DNA of 64,000 bases from Diphasiastrum complanatum (Eukaryota; Streptophyta; Lycopodiopsida; Lycopodiales; Lycopodiaceae): contig CM055101.1 of NCBI GenBank assembly GCA_029204225.1, positions 57,368,806 through 57,432,805 of the forward strand. The letters are read 5' to 3'. Shown here piece after piece: positions 10,181-21,428 of this stretch; positions within the stretch are counted from its first letter, which is position 1; each line of letters opens with the position of its first letter. Under the pieces are notes generated by a model. It did no database searches, was not told the DNA's origin, and was given only the letters and a program-made list of their open reading frames with translations. The position numbers and the translations under genes are program-made.

Positions 10181-11100
10181 GTTGCATGTATGACATGTGA
10201 GAAATTTCAACTAGTTTAGTCAAGATTGATTATAGTTTGATAAATTGCCAAGTATACAATTGAGGTCAATTTTCATATTAGACTTAGAGTTTGACTTTTT
10301 AAAGTTATATTAGTCTAAAAGCAGTTGAATAAACACTTGTAAAAAGTGTGAAAAATTATAGAACACGAGTTTTGGAGGGATTCAATTTGAGTAGTAGATA
10401 CATTGAATCTAGTCACAAAAATAGTATGATTTTCATTATGGAGGAAAACCAAAGTTTGAATTTAGGTTTGGACCTGTTATAAAAGGATGTAACTCAAGGG
10501 AAGAGAGGACATTCTCTCTCTTTTATCTCATTCATGCTTATACATGGTTCTCTTGGGTTCTACTACAATAAAGAATCAATGCAAAACTACTTCGTCTATA
10601 TCTCTTATAAGCTTCTGATGCTAATTTACATACACTCTCCTCTTCTGATCTTCAATCATCAAATTGAATATGCAAATGGTATTCAGTATATATACATATT
10701 GTTACAGGTGTGTAGATGAAGAAAGTACAGGGTGGATGTGTTGTCTGTAGGAGATTGTGGGTGGCTGCAATCATTGTCCAGTCTGTTAGCACAACTGCAT
10801 GGGTGAGCTTGAAAAGGGTGCGACGTCAGCCTTTGCTGAGGTGAATGTTGGTTGTCACCAGAACACGTGTAAAAACACAGTGCCGCGATTCTTTCATCTT
10901 TTCTTCGAATGTGAAAATTTGCAAGTTAATATGTAGACTGCGCGACAAGACGAGTAAACATGCAGCATGAATGGAGGCAGATAAAATGGGATTTAGGAGA
11001 GTAAAGGAAATAAATCCAACAAACTTGCCAATCTGATCATTATCTTCTTGTAGATTTATATCCATCCAACATAAATGAATGGGAGCCTAGTGGATCTCTA
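10181..11100. other. Low-information DNA, possibly containing a solo LTR
   Basis: No gene seen. A TATAAAAG at about 10,480 followed by a CT-rich stretch and AATAAA near 10,568 resembles the U3-R layout of an LTR that might span roughly 10,238-10,708, but I find no convincing termini or target duplication. The rest up to 11,100 is AT-rich without recognised motifs. Confidence 0.25.
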
Positions 11101-11106
11101 ACAGGT

Positions 11107-11995
11107 GTGTTAAATGTTATTCACACTGTTATTGGACAGCTGCAATATCGAGGTAGAACTGCAAAAGATCTAGCTGATAGTGGAATCTTTTTTTATGAAT
11201 TAATGTACATTCCTGATACAAAAGGAGATTTTGGACAAATAGTCCCAATTCCATTACCTAGTTTTGAAAGTGATGAATGGATTGCACCAAATGTTGCAGT
11301 TTCGGAATCATTTCGTTGCAAGATATATAATGATGTAAACAATTCATTAAAGATAAGCACGGGATCAAAAACAGTCAGATTGAGTTGGTTTATTTTCTTG
11401 AATATATTTGTGGATTTCTTTTCAAGTGGCAATGTACACAAAGTCTCAACAATGTTTGTATGCAAAAATTTATCAGATAGTTTATTATCTGAACTTATGG
11501 ATGAAGGATGGGACAAAAGATCAGATGGAGAAATAGAATTCAGAATTAAAATGTCTTCCATGTGCTTCCGTTATCAAATTGAAAAACAAATGTTGAGCTT
11601 ATGCTTCCATTATCAAAGACGGAAAAAAATTAAGGTAAATGGGTGCCACTCGATCAAGGCTTGAAAGCCAGTGGACATTCAAAACGAAAAAATATTGAAA
11701 TTATATACAATGATGTCATTTTGACATGTGTTGATGTGGAAGAAGCATCAGGCAGGAACTATTGCTCCTACAAGATAATGTACTTTCAGACTTCAGATTC
11801 GTTTTCAATGGTAAAGTCGTAAGTAGCTATAAACACTCGATTCTTTATGAATAGTTTCAATCAAAACTTTCTAATACAATCTCTGTATTTATTGTAATTC
11901 AGTTTGTATTAGTTTTATGCAGGTACATAAAAGACATGAGCTCGAGATCAAATGCAGAGATATTGGCGAAACGATCACATTTATGGAAGAACACT
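11107..11995 (+). pseudogene. Unrecognised spliced gene fragment
   Basis: The frame is open upstream of 11,107 (LYPSNINEWEPSGS at about 11,050) and goes on through FFYELMYIPDTKGDFGQIVP and SFESDEWIAPN to about 11,664. Further in-frame coding is seen at about 11,660-11,818 (GHSKRKNIEIIYNDVILTCV, YKIMYFQTSDSF), ending at a GTAAAG donor. A polypyrimidine acceptor TTTTATGCAG at about 11,922 opens a last exon (VHKRHELEIKCRDIGET) with a stop near 11,996. The joined reading frame across that intron is coherent. A copy of the last exon and intron is found inverted at 47,500-47,945. The in-frame status of the middle part is uncertain. I recognise no domain. Confidence 0.45.
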
Positions 11996-12199
11996 GAGAT
12001 TCACTATCAGCAAATACATTCCAATCATCATGTCTTTTTATCAATATAGAAAATTGTAATCCAATATTACACTATCGACACAACTGATTGTAAGAATCTA
12101 TATTGATATCAATAAAAACTCCATAAACCGGTTGTTTACCTGTAAAATGATTGTATCTTTTTTTTGTTTTTTGTATCTCTATTTACAAATGGATCTCTA

Positions 12200-13260
12200 T
12201 TCAGTAAATTTTTCTATATTTTTAATATCACTATTAAGAACTGATAAGGGAACAGTTCTGTCTTCTATAATCTGTGAAAGTACTGTACTTTAGGACCATA
12301 AATGGATCTACAAAAGATCCACAAGAGTGATTGGATGCTTGCTTAACAATCTATCAAAAAACTAGACACAAAAAAGTTGATCTAGATTGGCAATTTGACA
12401 AACAACAAGCACTAACAATCAAAAGCATTGATAAAAATTGAAATCCGAGCCCACACGTGTGTACTACAGGCTGTAGTACGGCCTTCAACCTGAGAAACAA
12501 GTAGAAATTGATTTGGTCTCATTTGGATCACAAAAACTCAATGTACATAGTGAACTAGCTTGAGATTGCCAATGAGCTCCAAAAATTTTCTATCTTCTCA
12601 CTATGGAGAGAGGGAATACATAGCAAATTCGACTTCCTTCTTGAAGTTAGGTGGATTTCCAGCATGTAATAAGGAAGTTAACTCACTCTCCTTGACCTAA
12701 AATGAAACCCTAGTCTATTTCCTAGAGTTATGCTTGGTAGGTAGCTAGTTGGTCAAATTTTCACCTTAAACTTAGGTGTAGGTCCTATAAAGTAGGGATG
12801 ACCACCAAATAGACATGACCAACTCTCTTGACTTGACCTAACCTACATTATGGGTTTCCCATGTGGCATCATGGCCTCACATGTGTGGGACCCACTTGTG
12901 TACACAATTTACACTATTCTACATGGTTTTTGATCAAGCTAGATTTGCCAATTTTTGGCAATTCTTCACATAATCTTGTCTTCCTCTATTTTGGGAAGGA
13001 CTTCTAGGCCTTTTAAGACAAAAGGCCTCTCTGCTATAATATCGCCTTCCTCTGTATTGGTAAGGACTTCTATTCCTTTTTTATCATGTGTAATAATATC
13101 TGCATCCTGAGCAACCTGAGAGGCTGTTAAGGCAGGAGCAGCTTGCTTTTGAGGGCCCTTGATTTCAGGTGCAATGCTTACATCGTTATGTACATAGGTT
13201 CTGATCAATTCTTGCCAAAATCTATATACATCGTCAGTAGTATACAACTCAAGAGTGAAT
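12200..13260 (-). pseudogene. Module copy B: last coding exon, split by a solo LTR
   Basis: Minus-strand coding from about 13,255 (LYTTDDVYRFWQELIRTYVH, then Ala/Gln-rich and acidic stretches, LPKIEEDKI) is interrupted at 12,970 by the LTR. On the other side, from 12,272 down, the same frame resumes (IEDRTVPLSVL...) and stops at about 12,205. Removing the LTR and one copy of the 5-bp duplication restores a continuous frame, so the exon was coding-competent when hit. Copy A keeps only the beginning of this exon. Product and function unknown. Confidence 0.55.
12273..12970 (-). mobile_element. Solo LTR with 5-bp target site duplication TAATC
   Basis: The plus strand reads TGTGAAAG at the left edge and TTCTTCACA at the right edge, a perfect inverted TGTGAA/TTCACA terminus. 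TAATC stands directly on both sides (12,268-12,272 and 12,971-12,975). There is no internal region, so this is the product of LTR-LTR recombination. It is distantly similar to the LTR at 1,085-1,903 and shares the TGTGAAGAAT-type end with the LTR at 31,878. It sits inside the last exon of module copy B. Confidence 0.85.
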
Positions 13261-13356
13261 TGTCATCACAAAACATGTGAATCAGCAAATTGCAAACAAT
13301 GATAGTAAAGAAATATAAATCAGAATGAAAGGAATTACAAATGAACAAAATATTAT

Positions 13357-13970
13357 CTTTTCAATATCTACATCCACTTGTAAATTATACCACTCAAAAA
13401 AGAGTTTTGTATTATACAAGATGAACTATGTACAACTGACAACGTCCATTTGCTGTACACACTGCATATATTGAACAAAAATTAAAAATATTATGACAAA
13501 AAATTTATTTATGCTATGATGATAGATTTGAACTAAAAAAAAAATACATGCATATCAGAGATAAATAGAATATACCTTGAGAGATTTTATGGTTATCTCT
13601 CCAATTGAGGTTGTCGTTGTTGGTATTTCTCGAACGACATCATGAAGTAGAAAATCAGATTCTCTAGGTGTATTACAACTGAGTTTACTTTTACACATAG
13701 AAAATTTGATACTCTCTCCTTATTTATCTTTACAGAAAGAATGTTCAGGCTTGAATGCCAACTGCAACAATCAAAATACAAATATCAATAAATCCTTACT
13801 TATTAAAGCAATGCCGACTACAACAATCCAAGTTAAAGCAACAAAAACAAACGAGCAATCATTATTCTCATATGGAATCAAATAAAATTTTGCCACTGGA
13901 TTGCATTCGATGAGATATACAACCTTATCAAAATTGGCTTCTTTTGCCTTCATCGCTCCCATAAAAAATG
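13357..13970 (-). pseudogene. Module copy B: internal exons of the minus-strand gene
   Basis: Exons match those in copy A. PFFMGAMKAKEANFDKVVYLIE lies near 13,960-13,860 and is open here while A has a stop. A short exon with LAFKPEHSF follows the GTTGCAG acceptor near 13,765. The 88-base exon at 13,576-13,663 (SDFLLHDVVREIPTTTTSIG) has intact AG and GT borders. The TANGR exon near 13,357-13,460 has a stop, and its donor reads AT where copy A has GT, so this copy is no longer spliceable there. Confidence 0.45.
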
Positions 13971-14016
13971 GACTAACAACAAAAAGTACACCATGAGAAT
14001 TGGAACTAATACTATC

Positions 14017-14440
14017 CTACAAAAAACATCCTTCGGCTTCTACTATCACATCTGTAATCTCTGGTGTTTTATCTTTAAGCTCGACGCAAAATTTGGGACC
14101 TAATCTAAAGCTTCTATGTGAATCTGGAAGAAAGAAATCAAAATAATTGCCGAGAAGATCAATTTTATTAGCTAAGTTAGCCTCGTACAGGTTATAATGA
14201 TCAGAATAAAAAAACAGTTGAGCAGGATCGTATGGAATTCTGACAAAAAGATTATGTACAGGAGCAGAAAGAGAAGTAGATACAATATGTATAGATTTCT
14301 CAGTTATTTTGTCGAGCTCCTCTTGGGTAATCATCACTTTTGGTGAAGAAACCTTCTGAGGAGCTGGACGAATAACACGAGGAGGAGAGGGTGATTCTCG
14401 GTCTGAATCAAATTCTCCAGTACTGATTCAGAGCTCATGC
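14017..14440 (-). pseudogene. Module copy B: acidic linker and conserved ITQEEL region
   Basis: This is the best-preserved version of the block described in copy A: open from about 14,337 (ITQEELDKITEKS) through LFVRIPYDPAQLFFYSDH, NKIDLLGNYFDFFLP, SFRLGPKFCVELKD to EAEGCFL and a TAG at 14,017. A GT inside TTTTTGTAGGAT at the stop could instead be a splice donor leading to the next exon near 13,965. The upstream acidic stretch is frameshifted relative to copy A. Confidence 0.45.
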
Positions 14441-14512
14441 GAGGTCTCTTGGCAAGGATAACTCAAGGAAGAAGAGAAACAGCTGGCCTTCGAAATCCAG
14501 CTTTTTTGGTTT

Positions 14513-14757
14513 CAGACTATCTCTTTTTCCTCCTAGAGGTAGTCAGCAAGTTTGTTCTATTCAGAGGCAAGTCTCTGGAGGTGCTGCTGTTATCCACATG
14601 TAGACCATAATAACGATCTCGAAGTCTTCTGAGAATGACGGGAATCTGTTGGCATGATGGTGACACGCTTACTATGCATTGCCAAAAGACAAGTATCGTC
14701 AAAAAACTGGGCCAAAAAGTCTTATATAACACCTTGTAAGGCCGGCATGGTTGAGAT
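14513..14757 (-). pseudogene. Histone H3-like fragment, module copy B
   Basis: Only the C-terminal third of the H3-like sequence remains: PALQGV, a stop, DFLAQFFDDTCLLAMHSKRV and TIMP, followed in the shifted frame by the basic tail (ILRRLRDRYYGL, TTSRRKK). The N-terminal part, the ATG and some leader are deleted: the sequence jumps at 14,757 from the core straight into the leader (GAGATCGATACC). The frame change just after TIMP is shared with copies A and C. Confidence 0.7.
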
Positions 14758-15563
14758 CGATACCAGAACTGAATATCGATTTCGAGCGCAAGATAGATAG
14801 AGAATATGTGCAAAAAAGAGAATTGCGCTCGAAAGCGATATTGGAATCACAGCAGTATTGGTCTCGAGTGCATGATGAGAAGGTGGAGTATTTTGCGAAG
14901 AGAGAGCACACTTGAGAGCGATATTGGGAGCGAAAACCAAAAATTATGCCAAAAAAAACGAAAATTCCAAGGGTTTATATATAGGAAATTTTTGCACATG
15001 TGAAAAAAATGGATGATGACACATGTCAGCATCTAACTGGTCCACGTGGATTGTTAGTATTGATAATGATGACTCAATTATGAGGCCACATGGGTCGGGA
15101 TACATGCACGAATCAAATTTTGACATGTGTCATTCTGCAAGTGATAGATGTCAGATCAATCATTGTTTGTACCGCGGAATATTAATGACCAATCATATGG
15201 CAACACGTGTCGTTTTGAAACTCTTCCACATGTGCAAACGTTTTTTATAAATAGGTCATTTTTGACGTGGATTTTGACGCAAATTTTTTATTTCTTATCT
15301 GGATATCGATTTCAAACGCACCTTTTCCACTATCTACGTTCTGTTGGCTATCTTGCGCCTAGAACCGATACTGCATAGTCCAATATTACATTCAAGCGCA
15401 TCTTACATCTTCTTCTTTTTTTATCTTTGTACATGCGCTCGGATCCGATACCCTATGTTCGTATATCTCTTTCGAGTGCACATTGCCTTGAAATTCTTGT
15501 CTGAACTACATTTTGCACCTAAGAGCGATATTGGAGATTTCACATTTGTATTTTTTGCTCAAA
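14758..15563. promoter_or_regulatory. Bidirectional promoter of module copy B
   Basis: Same layout as in copy A: TATATATAGG-type box at about 14,976 for the minus side (read on the complement) and TATAAATAGG at 15,245-15,254 for the plus gene. ACGT-containing elements lie between. The paired leader motif is especially clear here: complement of 14,820-14,875 against 15,350-15,406, both with ACC/ATACTGC, then CCAATAT, then TTC.AGCGCA in the same order and spacing. Confidence 0.55.
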
Positions 15564-16373
15564 ATGTCTAATTTCGATTCTAGTTTGCTTTCTGTTTTTC
15601 ATGAATTTGGTATTAGTGATAATTTTGAGTATTTCAAATCCCTTCTTTCTCCTTTTCTTTTTATTCTTCCTTCTATTACTGAGAGTCCCGGTGTGGAAGC
15701 ATTTTCTGAGATTTATCTCATATTTAAGTCTCTGATCAGTACTCCTTATTTAGATCTTAGAATAAGGACATGATTCATTATCAGGACCTTGTGGCACCTG
15801 ACAAGCATAGCTGTAAAGCTAAGCTTGACAGAATGTTCACCAAGTTATATAATGATTTCAAGTCTGTAGATGCGTGCCCAATTCACAATAAAAAATATAG
15901 ATTTGTTGATTTTCAGTCTGCATTTATTTTTTTCTTTTGTTAAATATTTTTGACTATTCGAAAACTCGCTCTTCCACTTCTAAAGCTACTTCTTCCAGTG
16001 GTACAAAGTCTCAAAAGTCGAAGATTGTAGGTATAGATATTTTTTTATTGATAAGAGTATTAGTTTAGATGATTGTACAAATTGTGATCCTGGACAAAAC
16101 AGTGCATCGTTTATTGGCCCTAGAACTGCCAACACCCTTTCTCCTTCTGATAAATGTCTTATCACATTGCCTACTTATAATATAGATAATAATTCTTTTA
16201 TGATATTATCAGATATATCGGATCTTTTTTATTTCACTGAAGATGAGACTCTTTGCATTTTGAGCAAAGAGCTTGATGAATTTTCAGATATGATTGAATT
16301 TGATGTCGATGACCTTCTCCCTGGTGTTGACGATGTACATAATGATGAGCTTTACTCAAGAAATTTTTTTTAG
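15564..16373 (+). pseudogene. Module copy B plus-strand gene: acidic protein of unknown function
   Basis: ATG at 15,564 follows a 290-base leader. Conserved blocks in order: SLLSVFHEFGISDNFEYFKS and GVEAFSEIYLIF; after a frame change or tiny intron near 15,770, MIHYQDLVAPDKHS and CPIHNKKYRFVDFQS; then a Ser/Thr/Lys stretch (STSKATSSSGTKSQKS); then an acidic C-terminus (DEFSDMIEFDVDDLLPGVDD) ending at TAG 16,371-16,373. An A-copy acceptor-like TATTTCTAG before DSKAG suggests an intron at about 15,930-15,950. The product would be roughly 250 residues, with a hydrophobic N-terminal part and acidic tail. It is transcribed away from the H3-like gene. No homolog recognised. Confidence 0.5.
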
Positions 16374-16660
16374 CTACAATAAGGTTCTGATTATTTTTAT
16401 TTGTAAAATTTGATTTGCTTACCTTCTATAAATCTGCCTATTGGCATTGCAACAAGTGAAATCACATGGATGTCTATGTGGCCATTGTGTCATGTTGCTT
16501 TAATCATGGAGTCAGAGGAAAAACCGTGACAAGTTTTCTTAAACCGATATCTTTAAATACTCATTTTTTATACAAGCAAATAAACCTTTTTATGAGTAGA
16601 AGACTTTAAAAAATTGAGAAGCTTTATAAAATGCAGGTTTTTTGAGAATAACTCGAAACA
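16374..16660 (+). repeat. 3' end of module copy B
   Basis: Noncoding continuation after the plus-strand gene. Its first 65 bases recur at 61,948-62,012 and its last part (CTTTATAAAATG...TTTTTTGAG.ATAACTC) recurs at 10,100-10,145 and at about 62,018-62,050. This gives a common right-hand end region for the module family. Confidence 0.6.
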
Positions 16661-18330
16661 AAATAAGCTCACCCACTTGACAACATGCAATACCAATGAC
16701 ATTATATAGTCCAATATTCCCTACTAGGTATTGCTTATAGCGATACGACAAACCGTAATCTTATCATATCAAGGCCTATGCCATTATGATCAGTATATAT
16801 TTGTATTGGTCCTTATCTTTATATTCAATCATTCATTAAGTATTGAAATCTAGCTATAATAAATAGATTGCATATAGCAAACTAGGAGTAGCTTGGATTT
16901 AAATGTACATAAGTATAGGGGCAAATCCATGCCATACAAATACTTTTACTTGTTGTATGAAGAACAGGTAATGTATAGTTTTCGTAAATCTTCAGCATAT
17001 CCATACTTTCCAAGATCACACAAGCTATCCTCCTAGTTTATGAAACTTAAAACCTAATCCTATCTTATTAACAAGTTAAACAATACATGTGTACATATAC
17101 AACTACTAAAGAGTTTAACCCTAACATTCACAATAAGATTGGCGCAATTCCACATCGTTCCAATCCCTATGAATGCAATAGATCTTGCACAAATCCATGT
17201 GCTTTTAAGAGAACTTAGGTTATCAACCCATATTATACTAAATATTATCCTAACATATGCTTAGGTTTCATTTAAGAAATTAATTCAAAAAGAGATCTGT
17301 TGATAAGGAAGAGAGGAAGAGAGAGAAGAAGGAGAATGGTGGTAATGAAAGAATATGTCACCCTTATATAAGCAATAGCCATTGCTCTACGTAAGAGACA
17401 AGACTAAGTGGAGACATCCATTTGATAACTTGTGAAGAGAGCAACAATTCTTGTCCGTAGGATGACATTGGATCGATCTTGACCATCAAAATTATATCAT
17501 AAGAAATTTGGGAGGGGTTTTCCAGAAGACCAATATTAGGTACAACACTGTATGTCTTCAAAAGGTTGCAAAATGTAGTTAGTAGATACCAACCATGAGA
17601 GAGAGAGAGAGAAAGAGAGAGACAGAGAGAGAGAGAGACTTGTTTGTTGGGTATTCATTATTAGCATTTTTCTACGAATATTTCTCCAGATTATTGAAGA
17701 GACATCAGCCACTGATCATCTGGACGATTTCAAACAGCTGCTCAACTAGCCAGCTACAGTGGGTTCGCCGATATTGGACAAAAATGCCAACATGTCTCTT
17801 CTATCCAATCGTCCTCCTTCTTACAACAATCTAATAATGCTTTTGAGCAATAGTTTAGAGCTGTCTCTATAGAAGCTGACAACAAGTTTATTGCAGGAAG
17901 AAGTAAGAAGGAAGAGCTTATCCAGCTCATTGAATACAAAGACACTCGTTCGCTATTCGACCAAGCAACAGTCCAAGAAGAATAATCCAAAGGACAAGAA
18001 CACTAAATTCAGCAGACTGATTCAAACTAGCAACAACAACATGATCGATAGCAAGGAAAACTCAAGACCAAACTCTTTTGCAAATATTGCAAGAAGAGAG
18101 AGAGAAGGGTAAGCAATCATCATTGTGGATCTTAGTGTTAATGGATGTAGGGTTAATGCTTAGTGTTAATGGATCTTAGAGTTAATTGTGGATGATCTAT
18201 GCATGTTAGATCTTGATTTATGCTATCACTCTCATGGGATCGAACCTCTGCATGACGACTAACTTCATCTCCTTGATGTTTGTCGGCTTGGATCTTGGGT
18301 TGAGGATAGGATAGGAAATAAATCCACTAC
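16661..18330 (+). mobile_element. Putative LTR and flanking DNA of a Tat/Athila-like gypsy
   Basis: No gene is convincing. A CTTATATAAGC box lies at about 17,365 and GA-rich DNA at 17,596-17,640; a primer-site-like sequence follows at 18,336, so much of this may be a long LTR whose start I cannot place. A weakly coding-looking stretch at 17,870-18,110 (NKFIAGRSKKEELIQLIE, then FCKYCKK) might be a broken gag with a zinc knuckle from another element. Confidence 0.3.
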
Positions 18331-18335
18331 AATTT

Positions 18336-18352
18336 TGGGGCCATTGCTAGAG
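18336..18352 (+). promoter_or_regulatory. Primer-binding-site-like sequence of a Tat/Athila-type element
   Basis: TTTTGGGGCCATTGCTAG resembles the TTTTGGCGCCGTTGCCGGG-type region found directly after 5' LTRs of Tat/Athila elements. A better match is at 21,221. It precedes a gag start at 19,702 by 1.35 kb, a long leader as usual in this group. Confidence 0.4.
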
Positions 18353-18649
18353 AGCTATGTCAATTTCTCATAATGTGGCATGTTTGGATGGATGTTAGCT
18401 TGCATTAGGCATCTTGTTTTGAAAATTAAAATTGCATTTTAGGGTTAGATTGAGAGTAGATTTGCTTGATTTGAGTGGATCTGCTTGTTTGAAATCTATT
18501 GTGATTGTTGAGCAGGGGAAACTATTTAGATCACAATTCTTAAGATCCATTTGGATATGAGAAATTAGGAAAAACAACCAACATCGGTCATTTCTGCCAG
18601 ATTTGAGCAAAAAGTAGACAAAATCGTCATCAGAGCTGATAACTTTCTA

Positions 18650-19450
18650 TTCTCTTATAGGAAACCTTCACCAAGTTGCAGGAAGCCACAAAACGGCGAA
18701 GGCTAATTCCCAACACATCTGCAAAAACATCAGAAAAACCATCATAAAATACCAAAAAACTATCAAAACCCTAAAAAATACAGAAATAGAACCTTCGTCC
18801 GATTCACTGTGCATAGGTGTGGTTCAGATCTATCTACTACTAGGCCGGCAAAGAATAATACCAAAAATAGAAGGCCAAAGTGACTGTTTCATCTAGTTGT
18901 TGTTAACCTTTTGTGGAAAATTTACAACTATCTACAAAAATATCAGTTCTCTAAGAACAACCTTTGCCTAAACCATTGCCAAAGTCTGTGTCAGTCCTAC
19001 TTATTATTTTTGATAATCAGTTAGTTGGGCAAACAATAAACTTAGGCCATTTGTCATATTGATCTATTTTTGTCAAAAAAAGATCTTTTTTTGCAAAAAT
19101 AACAATATTACTCATGCAACCTTTGCCGAAACCTTTGCTGACTTCTCTGAGGATCCTATTTATAATAAATTATCATTTGTGAGTGAGAGAAAGACTATAT
19201 ATGTCAAGATCTTGCAAAAAGTCAATTTTTACTCTTGTCAAGCTGCAAAATCTCATTTTTGTCAAAAAGAACCTTCGCCAATTCTACCATATATATATAT
19301 CTGTGTCAAATTTATTCACTATAGGGTTGACGACGGTTAATTTTATCAGATCCGTCAGAAAACAGCCAGATTGGTAATTTTTTTGTCAAAAATAACAGTG
19401 AAGAACCTTTGCCGAGTCAACCCTCGTCCAATAAACCTTCGTACAAACTA
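18650..19450 (+). repeat. Dispersed AACCTTYGCC motif array
   Basis: The motif AACCTTYGCCRA or a one-to-two-base variant recurs near 18,664, 18,791, 18,961, 19,119, 19,132, 19,269, 19,403 and 19,430, interleaved with TTTTTGTCAAAAA-type pieces. It has no fixed spacing. It occupies the leader of the Tat/Athila-like element. Confidence 0.5.
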
Positions 19451-19701
19451 TTTCTAGGTTATGATTTACCAGATCTAGCCTCTGTCAAATTTTTGAGTCA
19501 TTCTTTTTTATTCTTAAACATTTTCATTTTTAATGTCGAGCGCTTGATCAAGATCTAATTTTCCAAAAATCAAAAATCTGATTATTTTCAAGCGATAGAG
19601 AATTTACAGATTTGATCTGACATAGGATTTTTTATTGAAAAATCTAGATTCAATCTCATTATCTGATTGACAAAATTTGGAATTATGATTGAATAGGACC
19701 A

Positions 19702-19950
19702 ATGAACCTGCCACCAGTTGTTGTTAGAAGGTCTCCTCGTTTAGGTATAGCAAAGTACAATGGGTTATCTAATCCCATCAGATTTTTCCAGATATTTTTT
19801 GAATCATGTAGGGTTTCTGACGAAGTTTTTCCACAAGATAAACTTCAGTTATTTCCTATGGCCTTGTTAGCAGATTTGGGAGAATTCCCCAAATGTCGAA
19901 CCAAGCTGAAACACAAAGCATCTCTCACCCAAGACCGAGGAGGTCTGTGA
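19702..19950 (+). pseudogene. Truncated gypsy gag start
   Basis: Frame of 82 residues with PIRFFQIFFESCRVSDE and LQLFPMALL, the pattern of the plant Tat/Athila gag helix region (F.ECRV.....LQLFP.AL). It stops at 19,950, about where the LTR or leader of the family-2 element appears to start, so that element may have inserted into it. Confidence 0.5.
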
Positions 19951-21220
19951 TGCCACGACATTGTTAAATATTGAATATCAACCTAAATATGGCATGATAT
20001 ACTCGAAAATGATGATATGAGCTGGATAAATATAAATCATGAAGCGGCCTTTTTGAGAATATATCTCCTAAGTACTTGCCTTGTATTTAAGGACGATGCC
20101 TTTAAAAGGAAAAACATTGCCTTGGATAGCCTTTATGAGGTCATCCACGCAAAACGACTAAATATGAATTGACATGTTATACTAGAGTAGCTTTAACTCT
20201 TAGTTAAATATACCTCTTATGGTATAATTGAACATACATTCAACCTGATTGTTAACTAGACCTTTTCACGGGAGCGACGCATCTGTTGTTTTAGAGGTGT
20301 GTTTGTTCGACCCGAAGAACATATATTGATCACACGCTTCAGTCTTGACCATCGAGAGAGAAGAATTTATGTATTTGTGAGAGGTTGAAGAAGTGAATAG
20401 AGTGCAGAGAATTATTCTCCCTTATCTATGTTCTACGCACTAATGAATATGAGTGATCCTGAGTCCACTAGCAATCTCTAACGCATTACGTGAATTACTC
20501 TCTAGTCAAACAGACTCTCTAGCGCATTACAGTCATTTGTTGTGTATCCGTAAATATGTTCTAAAGAACTGTCTTAAAATCATCTTATTCATCTGTCGCA
20601 AATATGTTCTTTTCGGCACTCGAATAACGTCTACATTTGGTACAGTCTAGCATGATCATTGAATAAAACTATATGTATATATCTGAGATGTCAGTCCCTG
20701 ACTGAAGAATTGAGTCCTTGATCTGTGTTCTTGCTTGTAACTGACATAAGTTTCTAACGTGCTCTAAAATTATTCGTGCTCTTTAACCATAACCTTGGAC
20801 ATAAGCTGTTGAGGACTTCTGTCTAGAAACGAACAGTTCGCGAATACAATTAATTAATTGTCTATACAACCACGAATACATTGAACATTTCTCGACTCTC
20901 TGTTGACACCTTAATCAGTCGGAGTGTAGTACTGTTGTACTACTCTAATAACATCTCACCTGTAGAACGTATTTCATTCGATTTGATAGAGGCAAAACTG
21001 ATGTTTTGGAATCATTAACACTACACACCCCCAACACAAGTAATACTAGTTACTTTCTAATGTCTGTTGACAACCAGAATAACGCCCGTAGCCATTTCAC
21101 TCAAAATAGATCATGAATTGTACCAAATACATAAATTTCTAACGTTGTCCTCTATGGGTTTGACATTTACTACAAAATCTATATTAACCTTGTTGGTATA
21201 GTACGACATCTACCAATTTT
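19951..21220 (+). mobile_element. 5' LTR and flank of the family-2 gypsy (limits unresolved)
   Basis: Noncoding DNA between the broken gag and the primer site at 21,221. It should contain the 5' LTR of the family-2 element. No second LTR copy exists in the window to compare, so the ends cannot be set. Confidence 0.4.
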
Positions 21221-21236
21221 TGGCTCCGTTGTCGGG
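21221..21236 (+). promoter_or_regulatory. Primer binding site of the family-2 gypsy
   Basis: TGGCTCCGTTGTCGGG within CAATTTTTGGCTCCG is the recognisable Tat/Athila-type primer site, with two or three substitutions, 193 bases before the gag start. Confidence 0.65.
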
Positions 21237-21428
21237 AATAGCTTAGGAAAGTTATAAGAAAACTAACACATCTATCTCCAATCCTAGTGTATGTCAGATA
21301 GAGAATCCCGATTAGAACAATACCGTAAGCTTAGAGAGGAATTTTTATGAAGACAAAGTGAGAGTGCGAGTCGAAGAAATCTCGACGAAATCACTGCCCA
21401 GTTACTTGAACTTCTAATTAGCTTCGAT

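Noticed and set aside
10041-10223. Minus-strand ORF at the end of module copy A
   Set aside because: Overlaps the noncoding module end region, and no conserved start or matching frame is seen in copies B or D.
17595-17834. Arg/Glu-rich ORF at a GA-rich stretch
   Set aside because: Starts in low-complexity GA sequence, no domain, no conserved copy.
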